A DNA stretch of 64,000 nt from Gemmatimonadota bacterium (GCA_022826565.1 JAJDUP010000026.1:124001-188000); one strand, 5' to 3'. Shown: positions 25,638-34,921, counted from the stretch's first letter. Notes: generated by a model from the letters alone, not told the origin. Made by a program: numbers and translations.

Positions 25638-27185
25638 ATGCACGAGCACGAAGACGACATCGTCCACGAGGGGGCCCGGGCGGTCCTGCGCGAGAAGTTC
25701 GGCTTCGACGGATTCCGGCCCGGACAGGAGCGCCTGATCGCCGGGGTGCTGTCGGGCCGCGACACGCTGGGCGTCCTCCCCACCGGCGGCGGCAAGACCC
25801 TCACCTACCAGCTTCCGGCCTTCATGCTGGACGGCCTGGTGGTGGTGGTGAGCCCTCTCATCTCCCTCATGCAGGATCAGGTCGACCGGGCCTGCCGCCT
25901 CGGGCTCCGCGCCGCGTCCCTCACCTCCCAGGACTCCAGGGACGTCCAGGACGAGAATCAGCGCGCCATCGCGGAGAGGCGCCTGGACCTTCTCTTCTGT
26001 TCCCCGGAGCGGCTCGAAGCGAAGAGGCTCCGTGGCCTCCTCGCCTCGTCCCCCGTCTCGCTGATCACCATCGACGAAGCGCATTGCATCTCGGAGTGGG
26101 GCCACGAGTTTCGCCCCGCTTTCCGGCGCATCCGCCGCCTCCGCTCGATCGTCAGCGCGCCGGTCCTGGCGGTGACCGCCACCGCCACCCCCGCCGTGCG
26201 CGAGGACATCGCACAGGTCCTCGGCATGCGCGATCCCGTAAGGGTGGTCACCTCGTTCGACCGCCCCAACATCCGCTGGCTGGTCGCCCGCAGCCGTCCG
26301 GGGGCGGACCGGATCCGCTCCATGGTCCGGCTGATCCGCAGAGCGCCGCCCGAGTGCGCGAAGCGCGCGCTCATCGTGTATGCGCCCACCCGGCGCCAGG
26401 TCGTGAGCGTGCGGCGCGCCCTCGCCAGCCAGGGCGTCATCGGCGACGCCTACCACGCCGCGCTTCCCAAGGAGGAGCGCCAGGCCGTGCAGCAGCGATT
26501 CATGTCCCGGCAGTCGAACATCGTGGTGGCCACCTGCGCCTTCGGGATGGGCATTGACCGGGGCGACGTGTGGGCCGTCTTCCACTACGCGTACCCCGGA
26601 TCCCTCGAGAGCTACTACCAGGAGGCGGGCCGTGCCGGGCGGGACGGCGAGCAGTCGCTGGCGCTGGGATTCGTCCATCGCGACGACTGGAAGGTGCCGG
26701 CCGCATTCGTGGACCGCGCATATCCCAAACCAGCCGACGTGCTCAGGGTGCTGAAGCGGATCCGCGGCCGGCGAGCCATCAGCCGCCTGGCGCCCGCGCG
26801 CGTCATCGGCAGCGGCGGTGCCAACGTGCCCCACCTGAAGTGGTTGATGCGCGGCGGAGCAGTGGTACTTGCCCCCGATTTCGCCGGCTGGATCGACAAC
26901 TGGCCGGACGGCGAGGCCGATGGTCCGCCCGCGATCGAGGGTCCTGTGATGACTGTCACCGGCGATGCCCCCGACCTGACCCCTCTGGTGTCCGCGCGCA
27001 GCCAGGCCCGGGACCGTCTGCGGGCCATGCAGCGCTACTGCGGCCGGCGGGGATGCCGGAGATCGGCGCTGTTGCGTTATCTTGGGGAGCGCGTCGAGTG
27101 GCGATCGTGCGGCTCGTGCGACAAATGTGAACGGTCGCGTTTCCCTGATGGATCCATACCTCCGACAAAACCACACCGACCTTAA
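25638..27185 (+). CDS. recQ: RecQ-type ATP-dependent DNA helicase
   Basis: 515 residues from ATG at 25638 (an in-frame TTG lies at 25623). Superfamily 2 helicase motifs: motif I 'LPTGGGKTLTYQLPA', DEAH box 'IDEAHCISEWGHEFRP', motif III 'AVTATATP', motif VI 'YYQEAGRAGRDGEQSLAL'. A cysteine cluster near the end ('YCGRRGC' and 'CGSCDKC') should bind zinc as in RecQ. The region between core and zinc cluster is short and divergent and no HRDC domain follows, so it is a compact RecQ. It unwinds DNA in repair and recombination. Its last 38 bp overlap the acyl-CoA dehydrogenase gene. Confidence 0.88.
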   Translation: MHEHEDDIVHEGARAVLREKFGFDGFRPGQERLIAGVLSGRDTLGVLPTGGGKTLTYQLPAFMLDGLVVVVSPLISLMQDQVDRACRLGLRAASLTSQDSRDVQDENQRAIAERRLDLLFCSPERLEAKRLRGLLASSPVSLITIDEAHCISEWGHEFRPAFRRIRRLRSIVSAPVLAVTATATPAVREDIAQVLGMRDPVRVVTSFDRPNIRWLVARSRPGADRIRSMVRLIRRAPPECAKRALIVYAPTRRQVVSVRRALASQGVIGDAYHAALPKEERQAVQQRFMSRQSNIVVATCAFGMGIDRGDVWAVFHYAYPGSLESYYQEAGRAGRDGEQSLALGFVHRDDWKVPAAFVDRAYPKPADVLRVLKRIRGRRAISRLAPARVIGSGGANVPHLKWLMRGGAVVLAPDFAGWIDNWPDGEADGPPAIEGPVMTVTGDAPDLTPLVSARSQARDRLRAMQRYCGRRGCRRSALLRYLGERVEWRSCGSCDKCERSRFPDGSIPPTKPHRP

Positions 27186-28359
27186 GGCCGATGTCCGGCA
27201 ATTCGCGCTCAAGGCGATCGCCCCGATCGCCCGCGAGCTCGACGAGACCGCCCGCTTCCCCTGGGAGAACGTGCGGGCCATGGCCGAGCGCGGATGGTTC
27301 GGCGTCCCCGTGCCCGTGGAACTGTCGGGGATGGGCCGGGATTACCTGAGCTATATCCTGGTCGTGGAAGAGCTTGCCCGCCACGACGCCAGCCACGCGA
27401 TCACCGTGTCCGCGCACACGACGCTCGCGATGTCGCCCATCGTCAGTTTCGGCACCGAAGTGCAGAAAGCCCGCTTCGTGCCACCGCTGGCGTCCGGACA
27501 GGTACTCGGGGGATTCGGCCTTACGGAGCCCGGGGCCGGTTCCGACTCCTCGGGCACCCGCACCCGGGCGAAGCGCACAGACGGCGGCTACAGCATCACC
27601 GGCAGCAAGATCTTCATCACGCACGGCGGAGTCGGCGAGATCTTCGTCGTGACCGCGGTTACGGACCCGGATGCGGGATCCCGCGGCATCACGAGCTTCA
27701 TCGTCTGCAAACCGACGGTCGACCTGGAGAGGGCAAGCGAGATCGGCGTCGGCCATCTGCCCTCGCTACCCTACAGCGACGGGGTGACCTCCGGGGCCAG
27801 GGAGGACAAGCTCGGCTGGCGCGCGTCCGACACGCGGCAGCTCTTCCTGCAGGATGCCCGCGTTCCCGACCGGCAGCGGCTGGGCGACGAGGGCCACGGC
27901 TTCACCAACTTCATGAAGACGCTCGACGCGGGCCGGATCGGCGTGGCCGCGCTGTCTCTGGGCATCGCGCAGGGCGCATTCGACGCCGCCCTCGACTACA
28001 CGACCCGGCGGCGGCAGTTCAACCGTCCGGTATGGGACTTCCAGGACGTGCAATTCGGATTGGCCGAGCTGGCGGCCGAGATCGAGGGGGCGCGCCACCT
28101 CACCTATCACGCCGCGTGGCTCAAGGACCGGGGGCGCCCCTTCGCAAAACAGGCGGCCATGGCGAAGCTCGTCGCGGCCGACCTTGCCGCAAAGTCGGCC
28201 CGCGTCGCGGTCCAGCTCCACGGCGGTGCAGGGTACACATCGGATCACCCCGTCGAACGCATGATGCGCGATGCCAAGGCGTGCGAGATCGGCGAGGGGA
28301 CACCCGAAATCCAGAAACTGGTAATCGGCCGACACCTGCTGAGGGAGGCCGCCCCGTGA
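27148..28359 (+). CDS. Acyl-CoA dehydrogenase
   Basis: 403 residues from ATG at 27148, the start that gives the typical short N-terminal tail; it lies inside the helicase gene. FAD/substrate motifs: 'LGGFGLTEPGAGSDSSGTRT', 'ITGSKIFITHGGVGEIFVVT', 'RRRQFNRPVWDFQDVQFGLA', 'QLHGGAGYTSDHPVER', and the catalytic base in 'IGEGTPEIQKLVIGRHLL'. It introduces the alpha,beta double bond into acyl-CoAs, passing electrons to ETF. It is probably part of the branched acyl-CoA pathway encoded before the helicase. Chain-length preference is not evident. Confidence 0.93.
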   Translation: MDPYLRQNHTDLKADVRQFALKAIAPIARELDETARFPWENVRAMAERGWFGVPVPVELSGMGRDYLSYILVVEELARHDASHAITVSAHTTLAMSPIVSFGTEVQKARFVPPLASGQVLGGFGLTEPGAGSDSSGTRTRAKRTDGGYSITGSKIFITHGGVGEIFVVTAVTDPDAGSRGITSFIVCKPTVDLERASEIGVGHLPSLPYSDGVTSGAREDKLGWRASDTRQLFLQDARVPDRQRLGDEGHGFTNFMKTLDAGRIGVAALSLGIAQGAFDAALDYTTRRRQFNRPVWDFQDVQFGLAELAAEIEGARHLTYHAAWLKDRGRPFAKQAAMAKLVAADLAAKSARVAVQLHGGAGYTSDHPVERMMRDAKACEIGEGTPEIQKLVIGRHLLREAAP

Positions 28360-28548
28360 CGGAACTCGCGATTGCGAGCCGGCGGGGCCCCTCCGGCGGT
28401 GCGGCACTCACACGCGATACGGCGGCCGGAGGTGTCTTCCCCGCGCCCGATGGCCGGTTTGCGTTCCATGCCCCGATCGGGCAGGTACGCTGCCGGGACC
28501 GGGCACGGGAACCCGTCTCAGGTCCCGATCGACTATCGGAGATTTTCA

Positions 28549-30072
28549 TTGAAGAGAGAGATTCTGATCAGCGCCTCGGACGAGGAGTCCTGGGTGGCGC
28601 TCAAGGAGAATGGCGGACTCACGGAGTTGATGTTCGACCGCCCGGACCAGATCCGGCATGTCGGTGACATCTTCCTGGGCCGCGTCGAAGCGGTCCTGCC
28701 GGGGATTCAGGCCGCGTTTGTAGACATCGGCGAAGAGAAGGCCGCATTCCTTCACGCTTCGGACCTCACCCGCGAGGAGGAGACTGACGGCGGCCGCAAC
28801 GGTTCGCGCGGCCGCGGCCGCAACACGACCCCGATCCAGAACGTGCTCAACAAGGGCCAGAAAGTTCTGGTCAAGGTCACCAAAGACGCGATTTCCACCA
28901 AGGGGCCCCGGGTTACGATGCAGATTTCCCTGCCCGGGCGCTTCCTCGTGTACATGCCCGACTCGAATCACGTGGGCGTGAGTCGCAAGATCGACCACCG
29001 CGGCGAGCGGGGCCGTCTGCGTTCCATGGCGAAGGACATCGTCGCCGGCCAGCCGGGCGGGGTCATCGTCCGCACCGCCGGCGAGGAACTCACGCCCGAG
29101 AAGCTCGCCAGGGAGTACAATCACCTGCGCAATCAGTGGAACGGCATAAGGAAGAAGGCGGCGAAGGCGCAGGCGCCCGCGCTGATTCACGCGGATGCGA
29201 AGCTGATTTCGGGGGTGATACGCGACCTTTTCACGAACCGCTTCGACGCAGTCACGATCGACAACCGGAGGGCGTACGACCAGATCGTCCAGTATGTGCG
29301 GACGTTCGACCCGGATCTCCTGGACCGGATCCACTACTACGACTCCCCCCGGCCGCTCTTCGATCACGCCGACATCGAAGACGCGATTCAGCGCTCCTAC
29401 CGGCGAAAGGTCGACCTCCCCTCCGGCGGCCACGTCATCATAGAGCAGACCGAGGCGCTCGTGTCGATCGATGTGAACACGGGACGGTTCACGGGGAAGA
29501 AGAAGGATCCCGAGGACACCATCCTCAAGACCAATCTCGACGCGGCCCGGGAGATCGCCACACAGCTTCGCCTGCGGGATATCGGCGGCATCATCGTCAT
29601 CGACTTCATCGACATGGAGTCCCGGGAGAACCGCAAGCGGGTCCTGCACGAACTGCGCAGCCACCTCGGCCGCGACCGCGCCCGAACCCGCACCTGGGAG
29701 GTCTCGGACCTCGGCCTCATCGAAATGACGCGCCAGCGCGTGCGTCCCTCGCTCCTCCAGTCGCTTACCGAGCCGTGCAGCGCCTGTGCGGGGACCGGAC
29801 ACATCTGGACCGCGCCGACCCTCATCCGCGAGATCGAGCGATGCGTGCACCGCGCCGCTGCGAAGGGCGACGAGCAGGACATTCTGGTGCGCGTCCATCC
29901 AAGGGTCGCCCTGCAGGTCATGGAGTCGGAGCCCCGTTTCCTGCGCAGGCTATCGAAAAAGACCCGCATGCGACTGGATCTGCGCGACGACCCGCTCATG
30001 CGGCACGACGAGTTCCGGCTCCTCGCCGGCCGCGCCCGCGTCGACGTGACTTCCAAGTACAAGGTGGCGTGA
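28549..30072 (+). CDS. rng: Ribonuclease E/G family protein
   Basis: 507 residues from TTG at 28549 (CGGAG upstream), giving the classic 'KREILISAS' start; earlier in-frame starts lack support. S1 domain (about 35-125) is interrupted by a low-complexity insert 'GGRNGSRGRGRN'. The catalytic core has 'LVSIDVNTGRFTGKK' and 'GIIVIDFIDMESRENR' with the two metal-binding aspartates. The 'CSACAGTGHIW' zinc link supports dimerisation. The length is that of RNase G, without the RNase E scaffold. It cuts single-stranded RNA in rRNA maturation and mRNA decay. It precedes rplU-rpmA, its common neighbourhood, with a peptidase gene between. Confidence 0.94.
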   Translation: MKREILISASDEESWVALKENGGLTELMFDRPDQIRHVGDIFLGRVEAVLPGIQAAFVDIGEEKAAFLHASDLTREEETDGGRNGSRGRGRNTTPIQNVLNKGQKVLVKVTKDAISTKGPRVTMQISLPGRFLVYMPDSNHVGVSRKIDHRGERGRLRSMAKDIVAGQPGGVIVRTAGEELTPEKLAREYNHLRNQWNGIRKKAAKAQAPALIHADAKLISGVIRDLFTNRFDAVTIDNRRAYDQIVQYVRTFDPDLLDRIHYYDSPRPLFDHADIEDAIQRSYRRKVDLPSGGHVIIEQTEALVSIDVNTGRFTGKKKDPEDTILKTNLDAAREIATQLRLRDIGGIIVIDFIDMESRENRKRVLHELRSHLGRDRARTRTWEVSDLGLIEMTRQRVRPSLLQSLTEPCSACAGTGHIWTAPTLIREIERCVHRAAAKGDEQDILVRVHPRVALQVMESEPRFLRRLSKKTRMRLDLRDDPLMRHDEFRLLAGRARVDVTSKYKVA

Positions 30073-30107
30073 CCAGCCGAACCCCCTTCACCACAAGGAG
30101 AACCTCC

Positions 30108-31526
30108 ATGAAACCGCGCCTGTCCGGGTGGCCGACGACCACCAGGTCGCCATTTCCTCCGCTCGCATTGCTGCTCCTCGCGACAAGTCCTCTCGCGGCA
30201 AGTCCCCTCGCAGCGCAGGAACCCGTGCGGATCCCGGACGACGTCCCGGCCCGGATTCAGGCGCTGCCGAGCCTGCGCGAGCAGGCCGCCGAGCAGCAGC
30301 GGTGGCTCGAACTGCGGGTCGGGCGGGTGCTGCCCCGGCTGATGGAGGAATACGGTGTCCGCATGTGGATCCTGTCGATGCGCGAATACGCCGAGGATCC
30401 CGTCTTCTGGTCGATCACCTCTCCCACCACCTTCGCCGCGCGCCGGCGCTCGATCTACGTCTTCACCCGCCGCGACGACGGCACGGTCGAGCGGCTGGCC
30501 CTCGGCGGGACCAGTCAGGGCGGCGTCTTCGAGGCGTACCGCTCGACCCGCCCCGCGCCCACCCAGCCGACTGCGGAACTGGTGGGCAACGAGCAGTGGC
30601 GGCTGCTGCGCGAACTGGTGGAGGACCGCGATCCGGAGAACATCGTCCTCAACATCGATCCCGACTGGGCGTTTTCGGACGGCCTGCACGCGGGCGAGCG
30701 CGAGGCCCTGGAGGAGGCGCTGGGTCCGGAACTGCTCGGCCGGGTGAAGCGGGAGCCGCGCCTGGCGATGAACTACATCGCCCTGCGCCTCCCCGAGATG
30801 ATGCCACGCTACCGGAAGATCCAGGAGACCGTCCACGCGGTCATCTCGCACGCGTTCTCGAATGCGGTGATCACGCCGGGCGAGACCACCATCGAGGACG
30901 TGGAGTGGTGGATGCGCCAGCGCGTGCGCGACCTGGGCTACACGGTCTGGTTCCAGGCCAACGTGGACGTGCAGCGCGCGGGCGAGGTGCCGTCGTCCGG
31001 CCCCACGGTGATCGAACGCGGCGACCTGCTCTGGACCGACTTCGGCGTGGTGGCGCTGAATCTGCATACCGACACCCAGCACCTGGGCTATGTGCTCAGG
31101 GAGGGGGAAACCGGCCCGCCGGCCGGATTGCAGCAGTGCATTGCCAACTCGAACCGGCTGCAGGACATACTTCTCGAGCACATGGAGCCCGGGCTCAGCG
31201 GCAACACGATCCTCGCCAACACTCTGGCGCAGATGCAGGCGGAGGCAATCAATGGAACCGTCTACACGCACCCGATCGGGGATCACGGGCACGGCGCGGG
31301 GCCGCTGATCGGCCGCTGGGACGGGCAGGAGGGGGTGCCGGTGCGGGGCGACGCGCTCCTCTTGCCCTCTACCTGGCACTCGATCGAACTGCAGGCGACC
31401 ACCCCGATTCCGGAGTGGGGCGGCAAGCCCGCCAGTTGCCGCCAGGAAGAGGAGGCGTACCTGGACACCGAGGGCGAGCGCCACTGGACCTTCCGGCGCC
31501 AGAGCCGCTTTCACCTGGTCTGGTAG
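30108..31526 (+). CDS. Exported M24-family metallopeptidase (Xaa-Pro peptidase-like)
   Basis: 472 residues from ATG at 30108, preceded by AAGGAG. An N-terminal signal sequence ends near 'PLAAQEP'. After a creatinase-type N-terminal domain comes the pita-bread catalytic domain: 'LLWTDFGVV' and 'HTDTQHLGY' (aspartate ligands), 'GDHGHGAGPLIG' (histidine), 'WHSIELQA' and 'QEEEAYL' (glutamates). The full metal-ligand set therefore appears to be present. It likely removes N-terminal residues ahead of proline outside the inner membrane. It is an unusual guest between rng and rplU. Confidence 0.85.
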   Translation: MKPRLSGWPTTTRSPFPPLALLLLATSPLAASPLAAQEPVRIPDDVPARIQALPSLREQAAEQQRWLELRVGRVLPRLMEEYGVRMWILSMREYAEDPVFWSITSPTTFAARRRSIYVFTRRDDGTVERLALGGTSQGGVFEAYRSTRPAPTQPTAELVGNEQWRLLRELVEDRDPENIVLNIDPDWAFSDGLHAGEREALEEALGPELLGRVKREPRLAMNYIALRLPEMMPRYRKIQETVHAVISHAFSNAVITPGETTIEDVEWWMRQRVRDLGYTVWFQANVDVQRAGEVPSSGPTVIERGDLLWTDFGVVALNLHTDTQHLGYVLREGETGPPAGLQQCIANSNRLQDILLEHMEPGLSGNTILANTLAQMQAEAINGTVYTHPIGDHGHGAGPLIGRWDGQEGVPVRGDALLLPSTWHSIELQATTPIPEWGGKPASCRQEEEAYLDTEGERHWTFRRQSRFHLVW

Positions 31527-31570
31527 GCTGACCGAGTTGAGCTTGACCGCACCAGTGCCTTTCACGAGCT

Positions 31571-31632
31571 TTAAATGCTGCGTTGCATCGCAGCCCTGAA
31601 CGACGAATCACCACGCGGATGGCGGAACAGAC
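31571..31632 (+). promoter_or_regulatory. rplU leader with short hairpin
   Basis: The leader holds a perfect 6-bp hairpin GCTGCG-TTGCAT-CGCAGC (31577-31594) about 40 nt before rplU. Ribosomal-protein leaders often carry autoregulatory structures, but this one is short and not matched to a known family. Confidence 0.25.
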
Positions 31633-31947
31633 ATGTTTGCGGTTTTCAGGACCGGCGGGAAGCAGTTCCGGGCAGAGCCCGGCGCGACGCTGCTGATCCC
31701 TTCTCTCGATGCCGAGCCGGGGTCGACGGTGACCTTCGACGACGTGCTCCTGGCCTCTTCGGAGGACGAGGGGGTCGCCGTGGGCACTCCGACGGTCGAC
31801 GGTGCCCGAGTCACGGCCGAGGTCATCGCGCATGACCGCACGAAGAAGATCACCGTCTTCAAGCGGAAGCGCCGCAAGGGCTATCGCCGCAAGCAGGGAC
31901 ACCGCCAGGGCTTCACCGTGGTGCGCGTCGCCGACATCGTCTGCTAG
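31633..31947 (+). CDS. rplU: 50S ribosomal protein L21
   Basis: 104 residues, normal length. It begins 'MFAVFRTGGKQFRAEPGATL' and ends with the basic 'VFKRKRRKGYRRKQGHRQGF' region that binds 23S rRNA. The gene precedes rpmA by nine bases, the near-universal order. Confidence 0.97.
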   Translation: MFAVFRTGGKQFRAEPGATLLIPSLDAEPGSTVTFDDVLLASSEDEGVAVGTPTVDGARVTAEVIAHDRTKKITVFKRKRRKGYRRKQGHRQGFTVVRVADIVC

Positions 31948-31956
31948 GAGGGTCCG

Positions 31957-32214
31957 ATGGCTCACAAGAAAGGCGTAGGGTCGTCCAGGAACGGACGGGA
32001 CAGCAATGCGCAGCGACTCGGCGTGAAGCGCTTCGGTGGCGAACGCGTGCTGGCGGGGAACATCCTCGTCCGGCAGCGCGGCACCAGGCTGCACCCGGGC
32101 AACAACGTCGGCCGCGGCAAGGACGACACCCTGTTCGCCACCGCGGACGGTGTCGTCAAGTTCGAGAACCTCCGGCGCCGCAAGGTCGTCTCGGTCTATC
32201 CCGCCGCCAACTAG
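31957..32214 (+). CDS. rpmA: 50S ribosomal protein L27
   Basis: 85 residues beginning '[20 protein letters not shown]', with the flexible N-terminal tail that reaches the peptidyl-transferase centre, followed by '[20 protein letters not shown]'. There is no N-terminal extension of the Firmicutes type. GGAGGG lies just upstream as ribosome-binding site. Confidence 0.97.
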   Translation: MAHKKGVGSSRNGRDSNAQRLGVKRFGGERVLAGNILVRQRGTRLHPGNNVGRGKDDTLFATADGVVKFENLRRRKVVSVYPAAN

Positions 32215-32830
32215 CGCAGGCCGCTGAGCCCGCGCCGGGCGTCTTGAAAACTCCAACGGGGGTGCTCTGGAGGTGCGACGGGGGCGCTGTCGTACCGGTG
32301 GAGGTGCCGAAGGGGGTGTTTTTCGACCCAAAATGGGCCCAAAGCAGCTGATTCGGCCGTTTCCCCCCGCATTCCGCACACGACTCCTTGCGCCGACCCT
32401 TCCAGAGTGTTAATCTACCATCCCGCGGCAAACGGGAGTCGGGCCGAAAGGACCGGAGACCGGGAGCGGCGGGGGGTCCGGAAGGGCTCTCGACGGGGGC
32501 GACCCCGAAGAGGAAGCGATCCGGGTCCGACGCGCCGAAGGTGCCGGAAACGGGATCGGAGGCGAGCGCGGCGCCGGGTTCGGCGGAGGCCGCGGCGGTT
32601 GCGAGGTCGCTGGACGCAGCCGAGACCCCAGGGGACTGGGGCCCGGACGGCGGAGACGCCGAACGGGTGGAGAGAAGGGAAACCGGCCGTCGCACATGAC
32701 GGCGCCGAAACGGAGCTTCCCGGATCACCAGCGAGACGAAGCCCCCGCGCGGGCAGTGTGCTGCCCGCCGGGGGCTTTCTCTTTGTCCCTGTTCGAGGCT
32801 TTTTGTTCGTTCGCGTGCCGCCGGTCAGTG
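32215..32830. other. Unassigned 616-bp region between rpmA and chorismate mutase
   Basis: No recognised gene. A plus-strand frame at 32388-32699 (103 codons, ATG start, high GC at third positions) would encode a charged, disordered Ala/Gly/Glu/Arg-rich peptide, but several overlapping frames are also open, so coding is doubtful. The purine-rich plus strand and the terminator at 32741-32785 leave open a short transcript ending there. Confidence 0.4.
32741..32785 (+). terminator. Strong Rho-independent terminator
   Basis: Arms GCCCCCGCGCGGGCAG (32741-32756) and CTGCCCGCCGGGGGC (32761-32775) pair with one bulged base around loop TGTG, followed by TTTCTCTTTG. The U-rich side is on the plus strand, so it would end rightward transcripts from rpmA or the intervening region. 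Confidence 0.75.
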
Positions 32831-33208
32831 TTAGTCCGGCGATTCCTCCCCGGCCGGGGGCTCGTACTGCTGGTCCCTCGATGCGGACATGATCTTCCAG
32901 ATCAGGTCGCGGATCAGCTCTTCGTCCAGTCCGGCCGCCCGCGCCATCTCGGCCGCGCGCCGCACAACGGCCGCCTCCCGCCTGGGATCCGTTACGGGGA
33001 AACCCAAGCGCGCCTTCAGCTTGCCAACCTCGCCCACCAGGCCGCGCCGCCGCGACAGAACCTCGATCAGCTCGCGATCGCATTCCGAAACCTGCTCGCG
33101 GAGCCGGTCGAGCCGCTCCAGCGACCCGGCCGCCCTGCCCGGTCCCGCTGTCGCGCGATCCGCGCTCCATCGTCCGGCCCGGCCCGGTTTCGAATCAGGC
33201 ATCCACAT
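32831..33208 (-). CDS. Chorismate mutase, AroQ class
   Basis: 125 residues. The all-helical AroQ pattern is clear from about residue 28: 'SLERLDRLREQVSECDRELI', 'LSRRRGLVGEVGKLKA', 'VTDPRREAAVVRRAAEMA', then a final helix. The conserved Arg, Lys and Glu positions are present. The domain converts chorismate to prephenate for Phe/Tyr synthesis. The first 30 residues are a basic linker, and the start overlaps the symporter stop by 14 bp, so a later start is possible. It is mono-functional; no dehydratase or dehydrogenase is attached. Confidence 0.85.
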   Translation of the reverse strand: MWMPDSKPGRAGRWSADRATAGPGRAAGSLERLDRLREQVSECDRELIEVLSRRRGLVGEVGKLKARLGFPVTDPRREAAVVRRAAEMARAAGLDEELIRDLIWKIMSASRDQQYEPPAGEESPD

Positions 33209-34658
33209 ACCCGTCCACGTGCTCGTCGTCCTGGGCCCTGCCGGCCAGGGTCACGCCAAGCAGCACCGGGATGTGCACCGCGAGCCCCAGGATCCCCTCG
33301 TGCATCCCGAAGGGCTTGAGCTCCGGATTGAGGAAGAAGAAGACCGAGACCGCGGAACCCGCCAGCAGGCCCGCGATCACTCCCCGGGTCGTCGCCCGTC
33401 TCCAGTACATCGCAGAGAGCAGCGCCGGCATGAACTGGCAGATGATCCCGTACGACGCCAGCAGGAGTTCCACCAGCGAGAAGCCCTCGTTCAGCGCAAA
33501 GAGATACGCGGCCGCGCCGACGAGAACCACGAGCACCCTCATCAACGTCCTCTGCGCCCGGTCCGACAGCTTGAAGAACGGCTGCACGCCATCCTCCACC
33601 GCGACCGAGGCGGCGCCGTGAAGCAGCGCGTCGCCCGTGGACATCGACGCCGAAAGCGCACCCGCGCAGAAGAGGCCCACCACCAGCGCCGGCAACTCCG
33701 AGCGTAGAATCAGGAAGGGAAGGATGAAGTCGGGCTGGTCCGGACCCTCCGGGAGGAGCACCCCCGCGAACCCGATCAGGAAGACCGGGATCAGGAAGAG
33801 CTGGAAGGTCGGGAACAGGATCACCGTGCGCCGGATCGTCGCGTCGTCGCGGGCCGTGAACGCCTTCATGAACAGGTGCGGCCACATCGTTAGCCCGATC
33901 GCGCTCGCCAGGATCGCGGTCGAGTATCCTCCCCAGCTCCACGCGGCGCCGCTGCCGTCGAGGCCCGGCAGCGACAGGAGTTCCGGACGCTCGGCGAGGA
34001 TCTGGTCGAACATCGGTCCCACGCCGCCGTAGATCCTGTTGGGCAGATAGATCCCGAGCGCCCACGCGATCCCGACCATGAAGACGCCCTGGAAGGTGTT
34101 GGTCCATCCGACCGCCGACACGCCGCTCGTCAGCACATACAGCATCACGATCCCGTAGGCGAGCGCCGCGCCGGCCCACAGCGGAATCGCCCCCTCGGTG
34201 ACGGCCTCGATGACGATGCCTGCGCCCCGCATCTGGATGGTGACGTAGGGCACGAAGGCGGCCAGCGTGAGCACGGCCATCAGCAGCGACAGCCCCCGGG
34301 AGGGGAAGCGGCCGACCAGCAGCTGCGACTGCGTGACGAAGCCGAACCGCCGCCCCAACGCCGCGGCCTTGGGGCCCATCGCGTACCACGGCGCCATTCC
34401 GAGGACGCCGTAGGTCAGGATGTAGAAGGCCGCCGCGCCCCGCGAGTACGCCCACCCGGGCCCGCCGAGAAAGGCGAAGGCCGAGAACACCGTCGCCCCC
34501 GTGATGAAGTACATCACCAGCAGGCCGAAGTCGCGGTCGCCGGCTACGTAGCCCTGCACGGAACGGGACGCCCGCCGGCCCGCGAGGAGCCCGACGCCCA
34601 GGGTCGCCGCCAGGTAGATGAAGATGATGACCGTGATCAGCGTGGATCTGTCCATCAC
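33195..34658 (-). CDS. Sodium:solute symporter (SSS family)
   Basis: 487 residues with 13 or so hydrophobic helices. 'LAGRRASRSVQGYVAGDRDF' follows the first helix, and 'YFITGATVFSAFAFLGGPGW' is the sodium-site region of monocarboxylate/acetate-type members. It imports an organic solute with Na+ through the inner membrane. It overlaps the small membrane gene before it by four bases (ATGA), a frequent two-gene arrangement for this family. Solute unknown. Confidence 0.92.
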   Translation of the reverse strand: MMDRSTLITVIIFIYLAATLGVGLLAGRRASRSVQGYVAGDRDFGLLVMYFITGATVFSAFAFLGGPGWAYSRGAAAFYILTYGVLGMAPWYAMGPKAAALGRRFGFVTQSQLLVGRFPSRGLSLLMAVLTLAAFVPYVTIQMRGAGIVIEAVTEGAIPLWAGAALAYGIVMLYVLTSGVSAVGWTNTFQGVFMVGIAWALGIYLPNRIYGGVGPMFDQILAERPELLSLPGLDGSGAAWSWGGYSTAILASAIGLTMWPHLFMKAFTARDDATIRRTVILFPTFQLFLIPVFLIGFAGVLLPEGPDQPDFILPFLILRSELPALVVGLFCAGALSASMSTGDALLHGAASVAVEDGVQPFFKLSDRAQRTLMRVLVVLVGAAAYLFALNEGFSLVELLLASYGIICQFMPALLSAMYWRRATTRGVIAGLLAGSAVSVFFFLNPELKPFGMHEGILGLAVHIPVLLGVTLAGRAQDDEHVDGYVDA

Positions 34659-34921
34659 TGGTCACCTTCCGTCGCCGCCGGCGTTTGCCGGATCCGCGCC
34701 GCGTCGAGCCGCCAGAGCACCACGAGGCTGCCGAGGACCCACGCCGCGCACCACGCCATTTGCCGAGGGAGTCCCAGGATGAAGGGCTGCGGGTCGTTCA
34801 CCATGGCCTGGACCGGCCACGTGACCGCGGCCGCGAAGAGGAGGTGGTACACCCACGCGATGCGGTGCCAGGTTTGGAGTGGCATAGGGCGGTGTTCTCG
34901 CTGCGGTTGGGTCCGGATCAT
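34655..34921 (-). CDS. Small DUF3311-like membrane protein, symporter partner
   Basis: 88 residues, or 76 if the ATG at 34885 is used. Two hydrophobic segments with 'WVYHLLFAAAVTWPVQAM' and 'PFILGLPRQMAWCAAWVLGS' between and after. Short proteins with a 'PxxLGLP' turn are encoded immediately ahead of SSS symporters in many bacteria. The four-base overlap with the symporter supports joint function. Family assignment is tentative. Confidence 0.7.
   Translation of the reverse strand: MIRTQPQREHRPMPLQTWHRIAWVYHLLFAAAVTWPVQAMVNDPQPFILGLPRQMAWCAAWVLGSLVVLWRLDAARIRQTPAATEGDQ

Noticed and set aside
29397-31565. 722-codon minus-strand frame
   Set aside because: Antisense to RNase E/G and the M24 peptidase, with shadow-like composition.
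31543-31575. TTGACC ... TTTAAA as a promoter for rplU
   Set aside because: The spacing of 21 bases is too long for a standard sigma-70 promoter.
32388-32699. 103-codon frame as a confident gene
   Set aside because: Disordered composition and other open frames over the same bases; kept only as part of an unassigned region.
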